NCBI RefSeq assembly: GCF_008692605.1
Contig: NZ_LFCT01000034.1
Span: forward strand, 1-37,075
Direction of reading: 5' to 3'
DNA length: 37,075 bases
From: Sphingobium estronivorans
GTDB lineage: Bacteria; Pseudomonadota; Alphaproteobacteria; Sphingomonadales; Sphingomonadaceae
Part shown: piece after piece, positions 1 through 7,656 of the stretch
How the letters are laid out: every line of letters begins with the position of its first letter
Position numbering within the stretch: the stretch's first letter is position 1
The notes under the pieces: model-generated
Seen by the model: the letters and a program-made list of their open reading frames with translations, nothing else
What the model was told of the DNA's origin: nothing
The model's database searches: none
Translations under genes and position numbers: made by a program

Positions 1-43
1 ATGATCTGGATGTCCGCAACTGGTCGTTAATGACTATGCGCCC

Positions 44-1447
44 TCAAACCCGCCTGAACGGAAACGGCGCGACTGTTCGTTCATAGCCATGCAAGTCCAA
101 CGCCCGCGTCACCGGCGGCAGGGCGCGGTCAGGGCATCCCCTTCGCTCGCATAAATGACAGGTCGGCCCGACCTCCGTCGCCGCCCCCTTCTCCACATCG
201 ATCCCGTCGGCATGGACGATCCGGCCGGCATGCTTCGCCTCGCAGCCGAGAGCGAGCACCGATCGGCCCCGCGCCCCGCCGTCCTTCGGCAGACCGATGG
301 CAAGGCTCACGAACCGTCGCCCGTCCATCGTCTCGATCAGCTGCGCGCCGACAGCGTCCGACTCCTGCGGCCCATGCGCGTCCCAGCGCGGGCAGGTGCC
401 GCCCAGCCGCGCAAAGGGCCACGCCTCGCCATCGAAGCGCTTGGAAACAATCCCTGCCCGGTCGATCTTCGCCATGAAGAAGGGTACGCCCCGCGCGCCC
501 GTCCGCCCCAGGCTGGTCAGCCGATGTGCCAGCTGCTCCAGGGACACGCCGAAGCGTGCGCGGAGCAGCATCAGGTCATGACGGCTCTGCTCGGCCGCCT
601 TGGCGAAGCGGTCATAGGGCATGATCAGCGCCGCCGCCGCATAGTTGGTGAGCGCAATGCTCGCCAATCGCCGGCTGTCCTCATCCGGCGGGCCCGCCCG
701 CGAAACCTGCGCCGCGATCCCGTCCGCCATCTCCTGCGCGCACAACTGATAGGCAAGCGCGAACAACCGCCCCGAGGACGCCAGCCGCTCACTCAACAAC
801 AACCGCCGCCGATGCATGTCATAATGGCGCAGCGTGCCCGCCAGCACATCTTCCCGCACGATCTGCACGCCCATGCCGTGACGCTCCTTGAGCCGGGCAC
901 GGATGCCCGCCTGCAAGGTTGAAGGGTCGTCGCCCAGTTCGGGCGATAACGCCTCCGCCTCCGCATCCAGTTCGGCAAAGTGATTACCCGCACGCGACAC
1001 CGTCTCCCGCAACCAGTCGAGCGGCGCGTGCAGGGGGGCCGTTGAACCCGCCCCTGCCGTCACCTGTTCCGGCAAGCGCCGCAGATCGCTCAGCGCCCGA
1101 TAGAAGCGCCCGATCGCCTCGCTGACCCCAGGATAGTTTTCCGCGACCTCCAGCACCTCATCCCTCGCGATGCCGATGTCCCGCACGAGCGCATCGGACA
1201 GGATCTCGCCCAAGGCCGTAGCCGCACCTTCCTGCGTGCTGGCGACGAAATCGCGAATGTCGATGTCATAGATGTTGGCAAGTCGCAGCAGCATCTGCGC
1301 GGTCAAAGGTCGCTGGTTGCGCTCCAGATGGTTCAGATAGCTGGGCGAAACACCCAGTTCCTCCGCCATGCGCGTCTGGTTCAGGCCCAATTCCCGCCGC
1401 AAGACGCGCAGTTTTGGGCCCAGATAGAGTTTCCGATCGTCCGCCAT
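44..1447 (-). CDS. ScfR/RamB-type XRE-family transcriptional regulator
   Basis: The 467-residue protein has an N-terminal XRE helix-turn-helix (about residues 10-66), a middle IrrE/M78-like region without a recognisable HExxH zinc motif, and a C-terminal DUF2083-type domain ending in a Cys cluster (CxxC followed by another Cys, motif PTCHLCERRGC). This architecture is that of short-chain fatty acyl-CoA responsive regulators (ScfR, RamB, PrpR), which control glyoxylate, propionate or acetate genes. The effector here is inferred. The ATG at 1447 has no SD in front of it; a promoter-like TTGTTC-17 bp-CATAAT ends six bases upstream, so the mRNA may be leaderless. A perfect inverted repeat covers the promoter and start codon, suggesting autoregulation. 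It is divergent from a 55-residue gene. Confidence 0.88.
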   Translation of the reverse strand: MADDRKLYLGPKLRVLRRELGLNQTRMAEELGVSPSYLNHLERNQRPLTAQMLLRLANIYDIDIRDFVASTQEGAATALGEILSDALVRDIGIARDEVLEVAENYPGVSEAIGRFYRALSDLRRLPEQVTAGAGSTAPLHAPLDWLRETVSRAGNHFAELDAEAEALSPELGDDPSTLQAGIRARLKERHGMGVQIVREDVLAGTLRHYDMHRRRLLLSERLASSGRLFALAYQLCAQEMADGIAAQVSRAGPPDEDSRRLASIALTNYAAAALIMPYDRFAKAAEQSRHDLMLLRARFGVSLEQLAHRLTSLGRTGARGVPFFMAKIDRAGIVSKRFDGEAWPFARLGGTCPRWDAHGPQESDAVGAQLIETMDGRRFVSLAIGLPKDGGARGRSVLALGCEAKHAGRIVHADGIDVEKGAATEVGPTCHLCERRGCPDRALPPVTRALDLHGYERTVAPFPFRRV

Positions 1448-1477
1448 ACTGTCATTATGTCAAATCATGACAGTATG
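1445..1477. promoter_or_regulatory. Perfect 11-bp inverted repeat over the scfR-type promoter and start codon (putative operator)
   Basis: CATACTGTCAT at 1445-1455 and ATGACAGTATG at 1467-1477 are exact reverse complements separated by 11 bp. Nested inside is TGTCA (1458-1462), five bases, TGACA (1468-1472). A further TGACA half-site lies at 1492-1496. The repeat spans the presumed -10 and the ATG of the regulator gene. Assignment as its own operator is inference from position. Confidence 0.6.
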
Positions 1478-1482
1478 AACAA
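1454..1482 (-). promoter_or_regulatory. Putative sigma70 promoter of the ScfR-type regulator
   Basis: On the minus strand TTGTTC (1482-1477) is followed by exactly 17 bp and CATAAT (1459-1454). Six bases then separate the -10 from the ATG at 1447, so transcription would start at or beside the start codon. Confidence 0.45.
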
Positions 1483-1590
1483 GTCACTGCATGACACCGC
1501 CTCACTAATCGCCCTACCCTCCTGCCGCCAGCCATGGTTTGACAAGGCATCCGGTCAAGACGGCCGCACAGACAAGGAAGGGAATGACGA

Positions 1591-1758
1591 ATGGACACGA
1601 TAGAAGCGCCCCAGCCCGCTCGCTCCCGCGCGGTTTTCAGCCAGGAGGATTTCGGCCTGATCCGCACCGCCATCGCGCATTATCTGCGCGAGGTGCAGGA
1701 CAAGCCGGAATCGGTCAAATATGCCAATCTCTACCACCGCCTGGGCCGGGTGAGCTGA
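1591..1758 (+). CDS. Conserved-looking 55-residue small protein of unknown function
   Basis: An ATG at 1591 preceded by AAGGAAGGG (SD, about 7 bp spacing) opens a 55-codon frame ending in TGA at 1756-1758. The product begins MDTIEAPQPA, has a central amphipathic stretch containing FSQEDFGLIRTAIAHYLREV, and ends near YANLYHRLGR. It has no signal peptide or membrane segment, so it is probably cytosolic. Codon use is GC-rich like its neighbours. It is transcribed divergently from the ScfR-type regulator and followed at once by a GC-rich hairpin, so it makes a self-contained transcription unit likely controlled from the shared intergenic region. Function is unknown; a link to acyl-CoA or glyoxylate metabolism is only guilt by association. 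Confidence 0.7.
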   Translation: MDTIEAPQPARSRAVFSQEDFGLIRTAIAHYLREVQDKPESVKYANLYHRLGRVS

Positions 1759-1784
1759 CGATCTTCAAAAGGTTCAGGAGAGGA

Positions 1785-1814
1785 AGGGCGCGGCGGGGAA
1801 ACCGACCGCGCCCT
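1785..1814. terminator. Hairpin between convergent genes (bidirectional terminator candidate)
   Basis: AGGGCGCGG (1785-1793) pairs with CCGCGCCCT (1806-1814) around a 12-base loop. It lies between the stop of the 55-residue gene (+) and the stop of the phosphate transporter gene (-). On the plus strand TT follows; there is no long T tract. Confidence 0.55.
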
Positions 1815-1821
1815 CTTGGCA

Positions 1822-2823
1822 TCAGAAAAACCGCGTCAGCCCGTAAAAGGCCGCTCCAATGGCGGCGGCGGCGGGCAGGGTCACGACCCAGGCCACGATG
1901 ATGCTCGACGCCACGTTCCAGCGCACCGCGGACAGACGCCGTGACGCGCCGACGCCAACGATAGCGCCGGTGATGGTGTGGGTCGTCGACACCGGCACGC
2001 CCAGATGGTTCGCCATGAACAGCGTCAGCGCGCCGCCCGTTTCCGCGCAGAAACCCTGGGCCGGGGTTAGCCGGGTGATCTTTGACCCCATGGTGTGGAC
2101 GATCTTCCATCCGCCCAGCATCGTGCCGATACCCATGGCCGCCTGACAGCTCAGCACCACCCAGAAGGGCACATGGAAACCGCCGGTCAGCATCCCCTGC
2201 GAATAGAGCAGCACGGCGATGATCCCCATCGTCTTCTGCGCATCATTGCCGCCATGGCCGAGCGAATAGAGCGAGGCGGAAACGAATTGCAGCTTGCGGA
2301 ACACGCGGTCGGCGCCCTGCGGCGTGAACGTGCGGAAGACCCAACTGATGATGAGCACCAGCATCAGGGCCAGGAACAGCCCGATGGCCGGCGACATCAC
2401 AATGGCGGCGCTGGTCGTGAACACACCGCTCCACACGATGGCGCCAAATCCCGCCTTGGCCGTCCCTGCGCCCAGCAGGCCGCCGATCAGCGCGTGGCTG
2501 CTGGAAGACGGTATGCCCAGTCCCCAGGTAATGAGGTTCCAGGCAATCGCCCCCATCAGTGCGCCGAAGATCACCTGCGCGTCGATGATGTCGGCATCGA
2601 CAATCCCCTTGCCCACCGTTTCGGCCACATGCAGCCCGAAGAACAGAAAGGCGATGAAGTTGAAGAACGCCGCCCAGGCGACCGCATATTGGGGTTTCAA
2701 CACCCGCGTCGACACGATGGTGGCGATCGAGTTCGCCGCATCGTGCAGGCCGTTCAGAAAGTCGAACAGCAGCGCGATGCCGACCAGGCCGACCAGCAGC
2801 GGAAAAGCGATATGGGCTTCCAT
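1822..2823 (-). CDS. pit: PiT-family inorganic phosphate transporter
   Basis: This 333-residue integral membrane protein has both inverted halves of the PiT (Pho-4) family: an N-terminal FLNGLHDAANSIATIVSTRV signature with GIPSSSSHALIGG, and a C-terminal GVPVSTTHTITGAIVG with following ASRR. These asparagine- and serine-rich motifs form the phosphate/cation path in this low-affinity, proton- or sodium-coupled family of the inner membrane. It starts 21 bp downstream of the NUDIX-DUF47 gene on the same strand; DUF47-pit pairs are a well-known arrangement (for example orfA-pit in rhizobia), so the two genes are probably one operon with DUF47 acting as a PhoU-like accessory protein. Confidence 0.95.
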   Translation of the reverse strand: MEAHIAFPLLVGLVGIALLFDFLNGLHDAANSIATIVSTRVLKPQYAVAWAAFFNFIAFLFFGLHVAETVGKGIVDADIIDAQVIFGALMGAIAWNLITWGLGIPSSSSHALIGGLLGAGTAKAGFGAIVWSGVFTTSAAIVMSPAIGLFLALMLVLIISWVFRTFTPQGADRVFRKLQFVSASLYSLGHGGNDAQKTMGIIAVLLYSQGMLTGGFHVPFWVVLSCQAAMGIGTMLGGWKIVHTMGSKITRLTPAQGFCAETGGALTLFMANHLGVPVSTTHTITGAIVGVGASRRLSAVRWNVASSIIVAWVVTLPAAAAIGAAFYGLTRFF

Positions 2824-2844
2824 GAAATCTGCTCGCGAACCGGA

Positions 2845-3960
2845 TCAGGCGTGGTCGATGACCAGGCCGGAAACCTCATTGGCAACGTCCTCAAACCGGT
2901 CCGTCACCTTTTCCAGATGGCCGTAAATCTCCTTGCCGACGACGAAATCCATCGGATTGCCCTGCCGCGCCTGATTGTAGAGCGCCTTCAGGCCTGCCTC
3001 GTGCAGGATGTCGGCATGCCCCTCCAGCTTCACCAACCGTTCGGTCAGGTCATGCAGCCGCGCCGAATTGAGGTTGAGCGAACGCAGCAGCGGCATCGCC
3101 TCCGCCGTGATCCGCGCAGCCTCTACGATCAGCGCGCTCATGTCCTGCATCTGCGAAGGGAATTCCTTCACCTCGAACAGGGCAATCGCCTTCGCCGTCT
3201 GGTTCATCTGGTCGATGGCGTCGTCCATCACCCCGATCAGGCCGGTGATCGCACTCCGGTCAAAGGGCGTCACGAAGATGCGGCGAACGTCCTGAAGCAC
3301 TTCACGGATGATGTCGTCCGCCTCATGCTCGCGGTCCGAAATCTCCTTGATATGGACGTCCATATCCGGCCCGCCCTTGAGCAGCCGGGCGAGCGCATCG
3401 GCACCGGTGACCAGGGTCGCCGCATGATCCTCAAACTGCTCGAAAAAGCGCCCCTGCTTGGGCATCAGCGCATGAAACCAGCGCAGCATTCCAGTCCTTT
3501 CGGTTTGCCATTCCTTGATCCGCAGCAACGTCCGCACGAACAGGCCCGGGTCCTTGGGCGGTTCGCGGAAGGCCGCGATAATGGATTGTAGATCGGGTTC
3601 GTCGACGGCCCTCGCCGCCTCGGCCACCGGGAACCAGCGCAGTTCGCGCTGCCCCTGTTCGGGCCATTGCGGCAATTGGCCGGTCACGGCGAGCGGGAAC
3701 ACCTCGACCGTCGCCTCGCGCACGTCGCCCTTGCGCCGTTTCTTGTCATAACGGTAGCGGCCGAGCGGCGCCGGGCAGGCAATGCCATGAATGCCCGCTT
3801 CCTCATAGGCTTCCAGTTCGGCGGCGCGATGGCCCGCCATGCCCTTGATGCGATTGCCCTTGGGAATCACCCAACGCCGCGTGTCGCGCGACGTGATCAG
3901 CAGGATGCGCATCGACCCGTCGGGATCGGTCGCATAGGGAAGGGCAGCGATCTGACGCAT
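2845..3960 (-). CDS. NUDIX hydrolase - DUF47 (PhoU-like) fusion protein
   Basis: The frame encodes 371 residues joining two normally separate proteins. Residues 1-145 are a NUDIX domain of the diphosphoinositol-polyphosphate/diadenosine-polyphosphate type: VIPKG at 31-35 and box core EAYEEAGI at 50-57. The catalytic EE (53-54) is present, but the usual box Glu and Arg positions are Met41 and Leu49. Residues 158-371 are a complete helical DUF47/PhoU-like domain (MLRWFHALMPKQ at its start, later EHEADD and DRFEDVANEVSGLV). Met158 (ATG at 3489-3487) is preceded by AAAGGA with suitable spacing, so free DUF47 protein could also be made. The main start has AAGGG about 7 bp upstream. The gene precedes pit by 21 bp. 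Likely role: phosphate-uptake control plus hydrolysis of a pyrophosphorylated signal (inference). Confidence 0.88.
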   Translation of the reverse strand: MRQIAALPYATDPDGSMRILLITSRDTRRWVIPKGNRIKGMAGHRAAELEAYEEAGIHGIACPAPLGRYRYDKKRRKGDVREATVEVFPLAVTGQLPQWPEQGQRELRWFPVAEAARAVDEPDLQSIIAAFREPPKDPGLFVRTLLRIKEWQTERTGMLRWFHALMPKQGRFFEQFEDHAATLVTGADALARLLKGGPDMDVHIKEISDREHEADDIIREVLQDVRRIFVTPFDRSAITGLIGVMDDAIDQMNQTAKAIALFEVKEFPSQMQDMSALIVEAARITAEAMPLLRSLNLNSARLHDLTERLVKLEGHADILHEAGLKALYNQARQGNPMDFVVGKEIYGHLEKVTDRFEDVANEVSGLVIDHA

Positions 3961-4025
3961 CAGCCGCCCTTATACGCCTTATGGCATACATGATCGAATA
4001 TGGACCATCCCGGAATCATCGGCGC

Positions 4026-4043
4026 CTTGTAACGAAATTGTCA
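4026..4043. promoter_or_regulatory. Pho-box-like direct repeat upstream of the phosphate operon
   Basis: TTGTAAC (4026-4032), four bases GAAA, then TTGTCAC (4037-4043) matches the layout of a PhoB site (two CTGTCAT-like 7-mers spaced by 4 bp). It lies 66 bp upstream of the NUDIX-DUF47 start but reads on the opposite strand to that gene, which could fit repression. PhoB control is inference. Confidence 0.45.
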
Positions 4044-4063
4044 CATTGCGCAATCGGCTGCGA

Positions 4064-6193
4064 TCAGATCGACAACCGCATGGTGACGCGGATGTCGCGT
4101 CCCGCCAAGGGCGCGTAATCCTTGAGGAAACTCGCCGCGCGCCGCGCCTCCACGTCGAAGATGTTATTGGCGGACAGGCTGATCGTGGTGCGGTCATTCC
4201 CCTTGAAGGGCTTCACCGACAGCGAGGCATTGACCAGCGTGAAGCCGTCGGTCGGCGTTTCGGTGTCGGAAATCCGGTTCTGCGCAAAGCTATGCTCGAC
4301 CTCACCGCGCAGGCTCATCCGGCTCCCCTGCAATTCCATCCCGCCCAACAGGCGCAGGGGCGGAATGCGCGGCGCGGGTCCCGTGCCGACGATGGTGGCG
4401 CGGACATAGTCGGCCACGCCGTCCAGATTGACCGAATAGCCGCCGATCTGACCGAGCTTCAGCGTAGCTTCGGCCTCAAAGCCAAGATAACGGGCATTGG
4501 CCTGGAGATTTTGATAGCAGGGAAAATCGAGCGGCGTGCCGCCATTGACCATCATGCAAACCGAGTCATCGGTCAGCGAATCGTAGATATAGCCGTCGAA
4601 CCAATTGTGATAGGCGGACAAGGAGACGGTATAGCCGGCCCCCTGCCTGCGCAGCGTCCCTTCAATGCCCCAGCTTTTTTCCAGCCCGAAACCGGGATTG
4701 CCCAGTTCAAAAGCCTGCGTCCCGGCATGATTGCCGCGCGCGAACAGTTCTTCGGCCGAGGGTGCGCGCTCGGTGCGTGACAGGTTCAGCCCAGCGCGCC
4801 AGCCCGGCAGGATTTCCTGGCTGATCCCCAGCGATCCCGACAAGGCATCGAAGCTCCGGCGATAGGCGGGGTTGAGCAACGTCTCATCCGCGTCGGCGCG
4901 AACATTCGTATGTTCGTAGCGGCCGCCGATCTCCACGCGGGTCGACCCCAAATCGATCGATTGCAGCGTGAAAAAGCCCAGTTGCTCGGTGCGATTGCGG
5001 GGCAGGAATTTTTCTTCGCCGACGACATGAAAATCACGAGCGAAATATTGCGCGCCAATCGCCCCGTCCCAGCCGCCGCGCTTGGCCTGCACCAGTTCCA
5101 GCCGCGATTCCATGGACTGGTTGTAGAAGGTCGTGCCGACAGCGCCGCTCTCCTCGATTTCCTGATGCTGATAATCGGCAAAGCCCGCGCGCAGGCGAAT
5201 GGACTCCAGGAAACCGCCATTGACCGGCAATTCGGCGCGCAGATCGGCGCGGTCCTGCTTCATGTGCAGCCGTACCTTTTCCGCCTCGCTATCGGGGTCG
5301 AACGAATAGCGCACCGGCACCCCATAGAAATTGTCGGTATGCGCGACCGAAAAGCCCAGATTGCCGCCATCGGTGACAAGCGCCGCGCCGCCTGCCACTT
5401 CCCAGGTGCGCGCCGCGCTGTTCGGCAGCTTTCCGCGCAGATTGGCGAGGTCCGCAATGGCGGGATCGCTGCTGGAGGCGGCCTGCGCGCGCAAGGCGGG
5501 GGTCAGGATATAATTGCCGGTGTCGAGGTTTCCGCTCTTCGAATAGCTGCCGTCGAAATGCACCACGAACTTGTCGCCGATCGGCGCCTCGATCTCGCCC
5601 GATGCCGTGCGTTCATTGGCGGCGCTGCCGTAGGTGGCGATGCCGTCGATATGAATGGGCTCGTCGGGCACGCGGCGCGGAATCCGGCTGTCGATGACGT
5701 TGACCACGCCGCCAATGGCCGAAGAACCGTAGAGCAACGCCGCCGGGCCGCGCAGCACCTCGATTCGGTCGGCGGTCAGCGGGTTGATCGCCACGGCATG
5801 ATCGACCGAAGTATTGGACACGTCGAAGCTGCCGATGCCGTCGGTCAGGATGCGCACCCGCTCCCCCTGGAAGCCGCGCAGCACCGGGCGCGAGGCATTG
5901 GGACCGAAGGAGGTGGCGGAAACACCCGGCTGATGCGCCAGCGTGTCGCCGATGGTCGGGCGCAGGTCACGGGTCAGTTCCTCGCCCGACACGACCGAGG
6001 TGCCGGACAAGATATCGCCCTGCCGCCGGGGAATGATGGCGGTCACGACGATGTCCGATTTCGGTTGATCGTGATAGGCCTGCGGTACCGTGTCGACGGC
6101 AACGTCTTGCGCAAAGGCAGCACCGGCGAAGGAAAGTGCGGACATGGCGCAACCGGCACGCAGCAACGTGGAAAGGGACATGCGGCTCGTCAT
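4064..6193 (-). CDS. znuD: ZnuD-like TonB-dependent outer-membrane receptor (probable zinc uptake)
   Basis: The 709-residue product has a signal peptide (residues 1-28, ending AGAAFAQ), a TonB-box-like SDIVVTA near residue 45, a plug domain and a C-terminal beta-barrel ending in an aromatic-type strand (DIRVTMRLSI). The plug contains the run PGVSATSFGPNASRPVLRGF and the signature RIEVLRGPAALLYGSSAIGG, closely resembling the zinc receptor ZnuD of Neisseria. Substrate is therefore probably Zn2+ or a zinc complex, taken across the outer membrane with TonB-ExbBD energy. An A/T-rich palindrome 40 bp upstream resembles a Fur-family (Zur) operator and supports metal control. A second in-frame ATG at 6181 is an alternative start. 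It lies downstream of the LysR gene on the same strand; other TonB ligands cannot be excluded. Confidence 0.88.
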   Translation of the reverse strand: MTSRMSLSTLLRAGCAMSALSFAGAAFAQDVAVDTVPQAYHDQPKSDIVVTAIIPRRQGDILSGTSVVSGEELTRDLRPTIGDTLAHQPGVSATSFGPNASRPVLRGFQGERVRILTDGIGSFDVSNTSVDHAVAINPLTADRIEVLRGPAALLYGSSAIGGVVNVIDSRIPRRVPDEPIHIDGIATYGSAANERTASGEIEAPIGDKFVVHFDGSYSKSGNLDTGNYILTPALRAQAASSSDPAIADLANLRGKLPNSAARTWEVAGGAALVTDGGNLGFSVAHTDNFYGVPVRYSFDPDSEAEKVRLHMKQDRADLRAELPVNGGFLESIRLRAGFADYQHQEIEESGAVGTTFYNQSMESRLELVQAKRGGWDGAIGAQYFARDFHVVGEEKFLPRNRTEQLGFFTLQSIDLGSTRVEIGGRYEHTNVRADADETLLNPAYRRSFDALSGSLGISQEILPGWRAGLNLSRTERAPSAEELFARGNHAGTQAFELGNPGFGLEKSWGIEGTLRRQGAGYTVSLSAYHNWFDGYIYDSLTDDSVCMMVNGGTPLDFPCYQNLQANARYLGFEAEATLKLGQIGGYSVNLDGVADYVRATIVGTGPAPRIPPLRLLGGMELQGSRMSLRGEVEHSFAQNRISDTETPTDGFTLVNASLSVKPFKGNDRTTISLSANNIFDVEARRAASFLKDYAPLAGRDIRVTMRLSI

Positions 6194-6232
6194 CCTTGAA
6201 TCAGGGAGGTGATGCGGTCGCCCTAACGTTTA

Positions 6233-6247
6233 TGATATAGTATATCA
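6233..6247. promoter_or_regulatory. Zur/Fur-like palindrome upstream of the ZnuD-like receptor
   Basis: TGATATA (6233-6239), a single central G, then TATATCA (6241-6247) form a perfect 15-bp palindrome. On the minus strand it contains TATACT, a possible -10. Its A/T-rich dyad with one central base is the style of Fur-family sites. It lies 40 bp before the receptor start. Confidence 0.5.
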
Positions 6248-6310
6248 ATACCTGAATACGACGAATGGAAGCGCAGGCCGCAAAATCCCGCCAGCCCGTC
6301 GCAAACCGTC

Positions 6311-7231
6311 CTAAAGGAAAAGGAATTCCGCCAGCGCCGCAGCAGCAGCAGGGCTTTGCGGGTTGACAGCCTGCCGCACTTCAATGGTGGGCAATGGGCG
6401 TTCCAGGGCCACGCGCCGGATGCCCGCCATCCGCCCCAGATCGCGCGCCAGAGGACCGAAGGCCGCGAAACATCCCGCGCCCTCGCGCAGGATGGTCATG
6501 ATGTCGAAGAGATTGTCGGTTTCCAGCACCGGATCGCCCAACTGAATGCCGCCACCCGCCAGCGCCTCGTCGATGATCCGACGCAGGGCATTGCGCGGCT
6601 CCAGGCTCAGCGTCGGCATGATCGCCAGTTCCTGCGGCGCGACACTCTCCCGGCGGGCCAGCGGATGGTCGACGCCGGTATAAAGATTGATCTGTTCCGA
6701 CCAGCCATAGCGGGAAGGCAGGCCGTCAACCTCCCCCAGCGCATAGAAATAGGCGATGTCGGCTTTGCCCCGACGCAGCGCAAGGCCAGCCTCATCGGCC
6801 AGATGCACCGTCAGGTCGAGCGTGATGGCGACATCCTCATTCGCCGCCTCGAAAGCCGCGAGCGCCTCCTGAAAATGACCGAAAACCGGCGCCGGCGCCG
6901 CCACGATGATGGATTCGCGCGAGGGAAGGGCAAGTTCGGGAGCGGGAGGAGGATCGGGCAGGACAGCCTCAGCCTCCTCCGCCTGCCAATGTTCGGACTG
7001 ATGCTGCGACAACAGGGTCATGGCCTGCGCGGTCTTTCGCCCGGCGGCGGTCAGCCGGGCCCGCCCGGCCAGATCGTCGAACAACCGATAGCCCAGGCGC
7101 AATTCCAGCGAGGCCAGATCGCGCGCCACCGCATCGGCGGTCATGTCCAGATCGCGAGCGCAGCGCGACAGGCTGCCCGATGCCACCATCTGCGCGAATA
7201 TATCCAACTGGCGCAGGGAAGGCGTGGCCAT
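6311..7231 (-). CDS. LysR-family transcriptional regulator
   Basis: From the ATG at 7231 the protein has 306 residues. Residues 1-60 form the winged helix-turn-helix of LysR proteins (MATPSLRQLDIFAQMVASGS, later LGYRLFDDL and LTAAG); from about residue 95 a periplasmic-binding-like effector domain follows, with sections such as KADIAYFYAL and EGAGCFAAFGPLA. The linker region is acidic and Pro/Ala rich. The ATG at 7231 is preferred over an upstream TTG at 7249 because AGGA sits a few bases before it. It lies upstream of the zinc-type receptor on the same strand, but the palindrome between them implies separate control of the receptor. Target genes and ligand are unknown. Confidence 0.85.
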   Translation of the reverse strand: MATPSLRQLDIFAQMVASGSLSRCARDLDMTADAVARDLASLELRLGYRLFDDLAGRARLTAAGRKTAQAMTLLSQHQSEHWQAEEAEAVLPDPPPAPELALPSRESIIVAAPAPVFGHFQEALAAFEAANEDVAITLDLTVHLADEAGLALRRGKADIAYFYALGEVDGLPSRYGWSEQINLYTGVDHPLARRESVAPQELAIMPTLSLEPRNALRRIIDEALAGGGIQLGDPVLETDNLFDIMTILREGAGCFAAFGPLARDLGRMAGIRRVALERPLPTIEVRQAVNPQSPAAAAALAEFLFL

Positions 7232-7342
7232 GGGTTCCTGATAGTGCAAATATCATGCAGGGTTAAGGCGGATAATGGGTGAATTTCGCTTTGCCATATT
7301 GACGAACGCCGTTCAAAGATGGCAGGGCGCTCCTCCTGACGG

Positions 7343-7416
7343 GCGGGTATAGCTCAATGGTAGAGCACTAGCCTTCCAAGCTTGTGATGCGGGTTCGATC
7401 CCCGCTACCCGCTCCA
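7343..7416 (+). tRNA. tRNA-Gly (anticodon TCC), CCA encoded
   Basis: Full cloverleaf of 74 bases: acceptor GCGGGTA/TACCCGC, D stem GCTC/GAGC, anticodon loop CTTCCAA (anticodon TCC, reads GGA/GGG), T stem GCGGG/CCCGC with loop TTCGATC, discriminator T and genomically encoded CCA at 7414-7416. The anticodon stem CTAGC/GCTTG has one T-T mismatch in its second pair. Confidence 0.95.
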
Positions 7417-7656
7417 CGTTTTCCGTCGTTTCTGCGGATCGCCCGTCAGTCCCCCACAATTGGAATGATCGTTGTACGCGGGAAAGCGGCGCCTGATCCC
7501 GGACCATCGAATTGCGCGGGATCATCTGGTCGATCTTCAGGCGCAATGCCTTGCCGATCGGGAACCCAGGCCTGCGGACGAAGGGCCATATTCCCGTTGA
7601 TTTCCGCCAACGGTCGCCGCTATCCCCTCTTTTTTCCATGACCCGGTCGGCAGCTT

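Noticed and set aside
1..30. Plus-strand MIWMSATGR followed by a stop at the window edge
   Set aside because: Too short to tell a real gene end from chance.
2095..3591. 498-residue plus-strand frame opposite pit and NUDIX-DUF47
   Set aside because: Antisense shadow over two convincing genes; His/Gln/Arg-rich with no domain.
7313..7639. Minus-strand frame of about 108 residues containing RVAGIEPASQAWKASALPLS
   Set aside because: This peptide is the well-known antisense translation artefact of a tRNA gene; it covers tRNA-Gly at 7343-7416.
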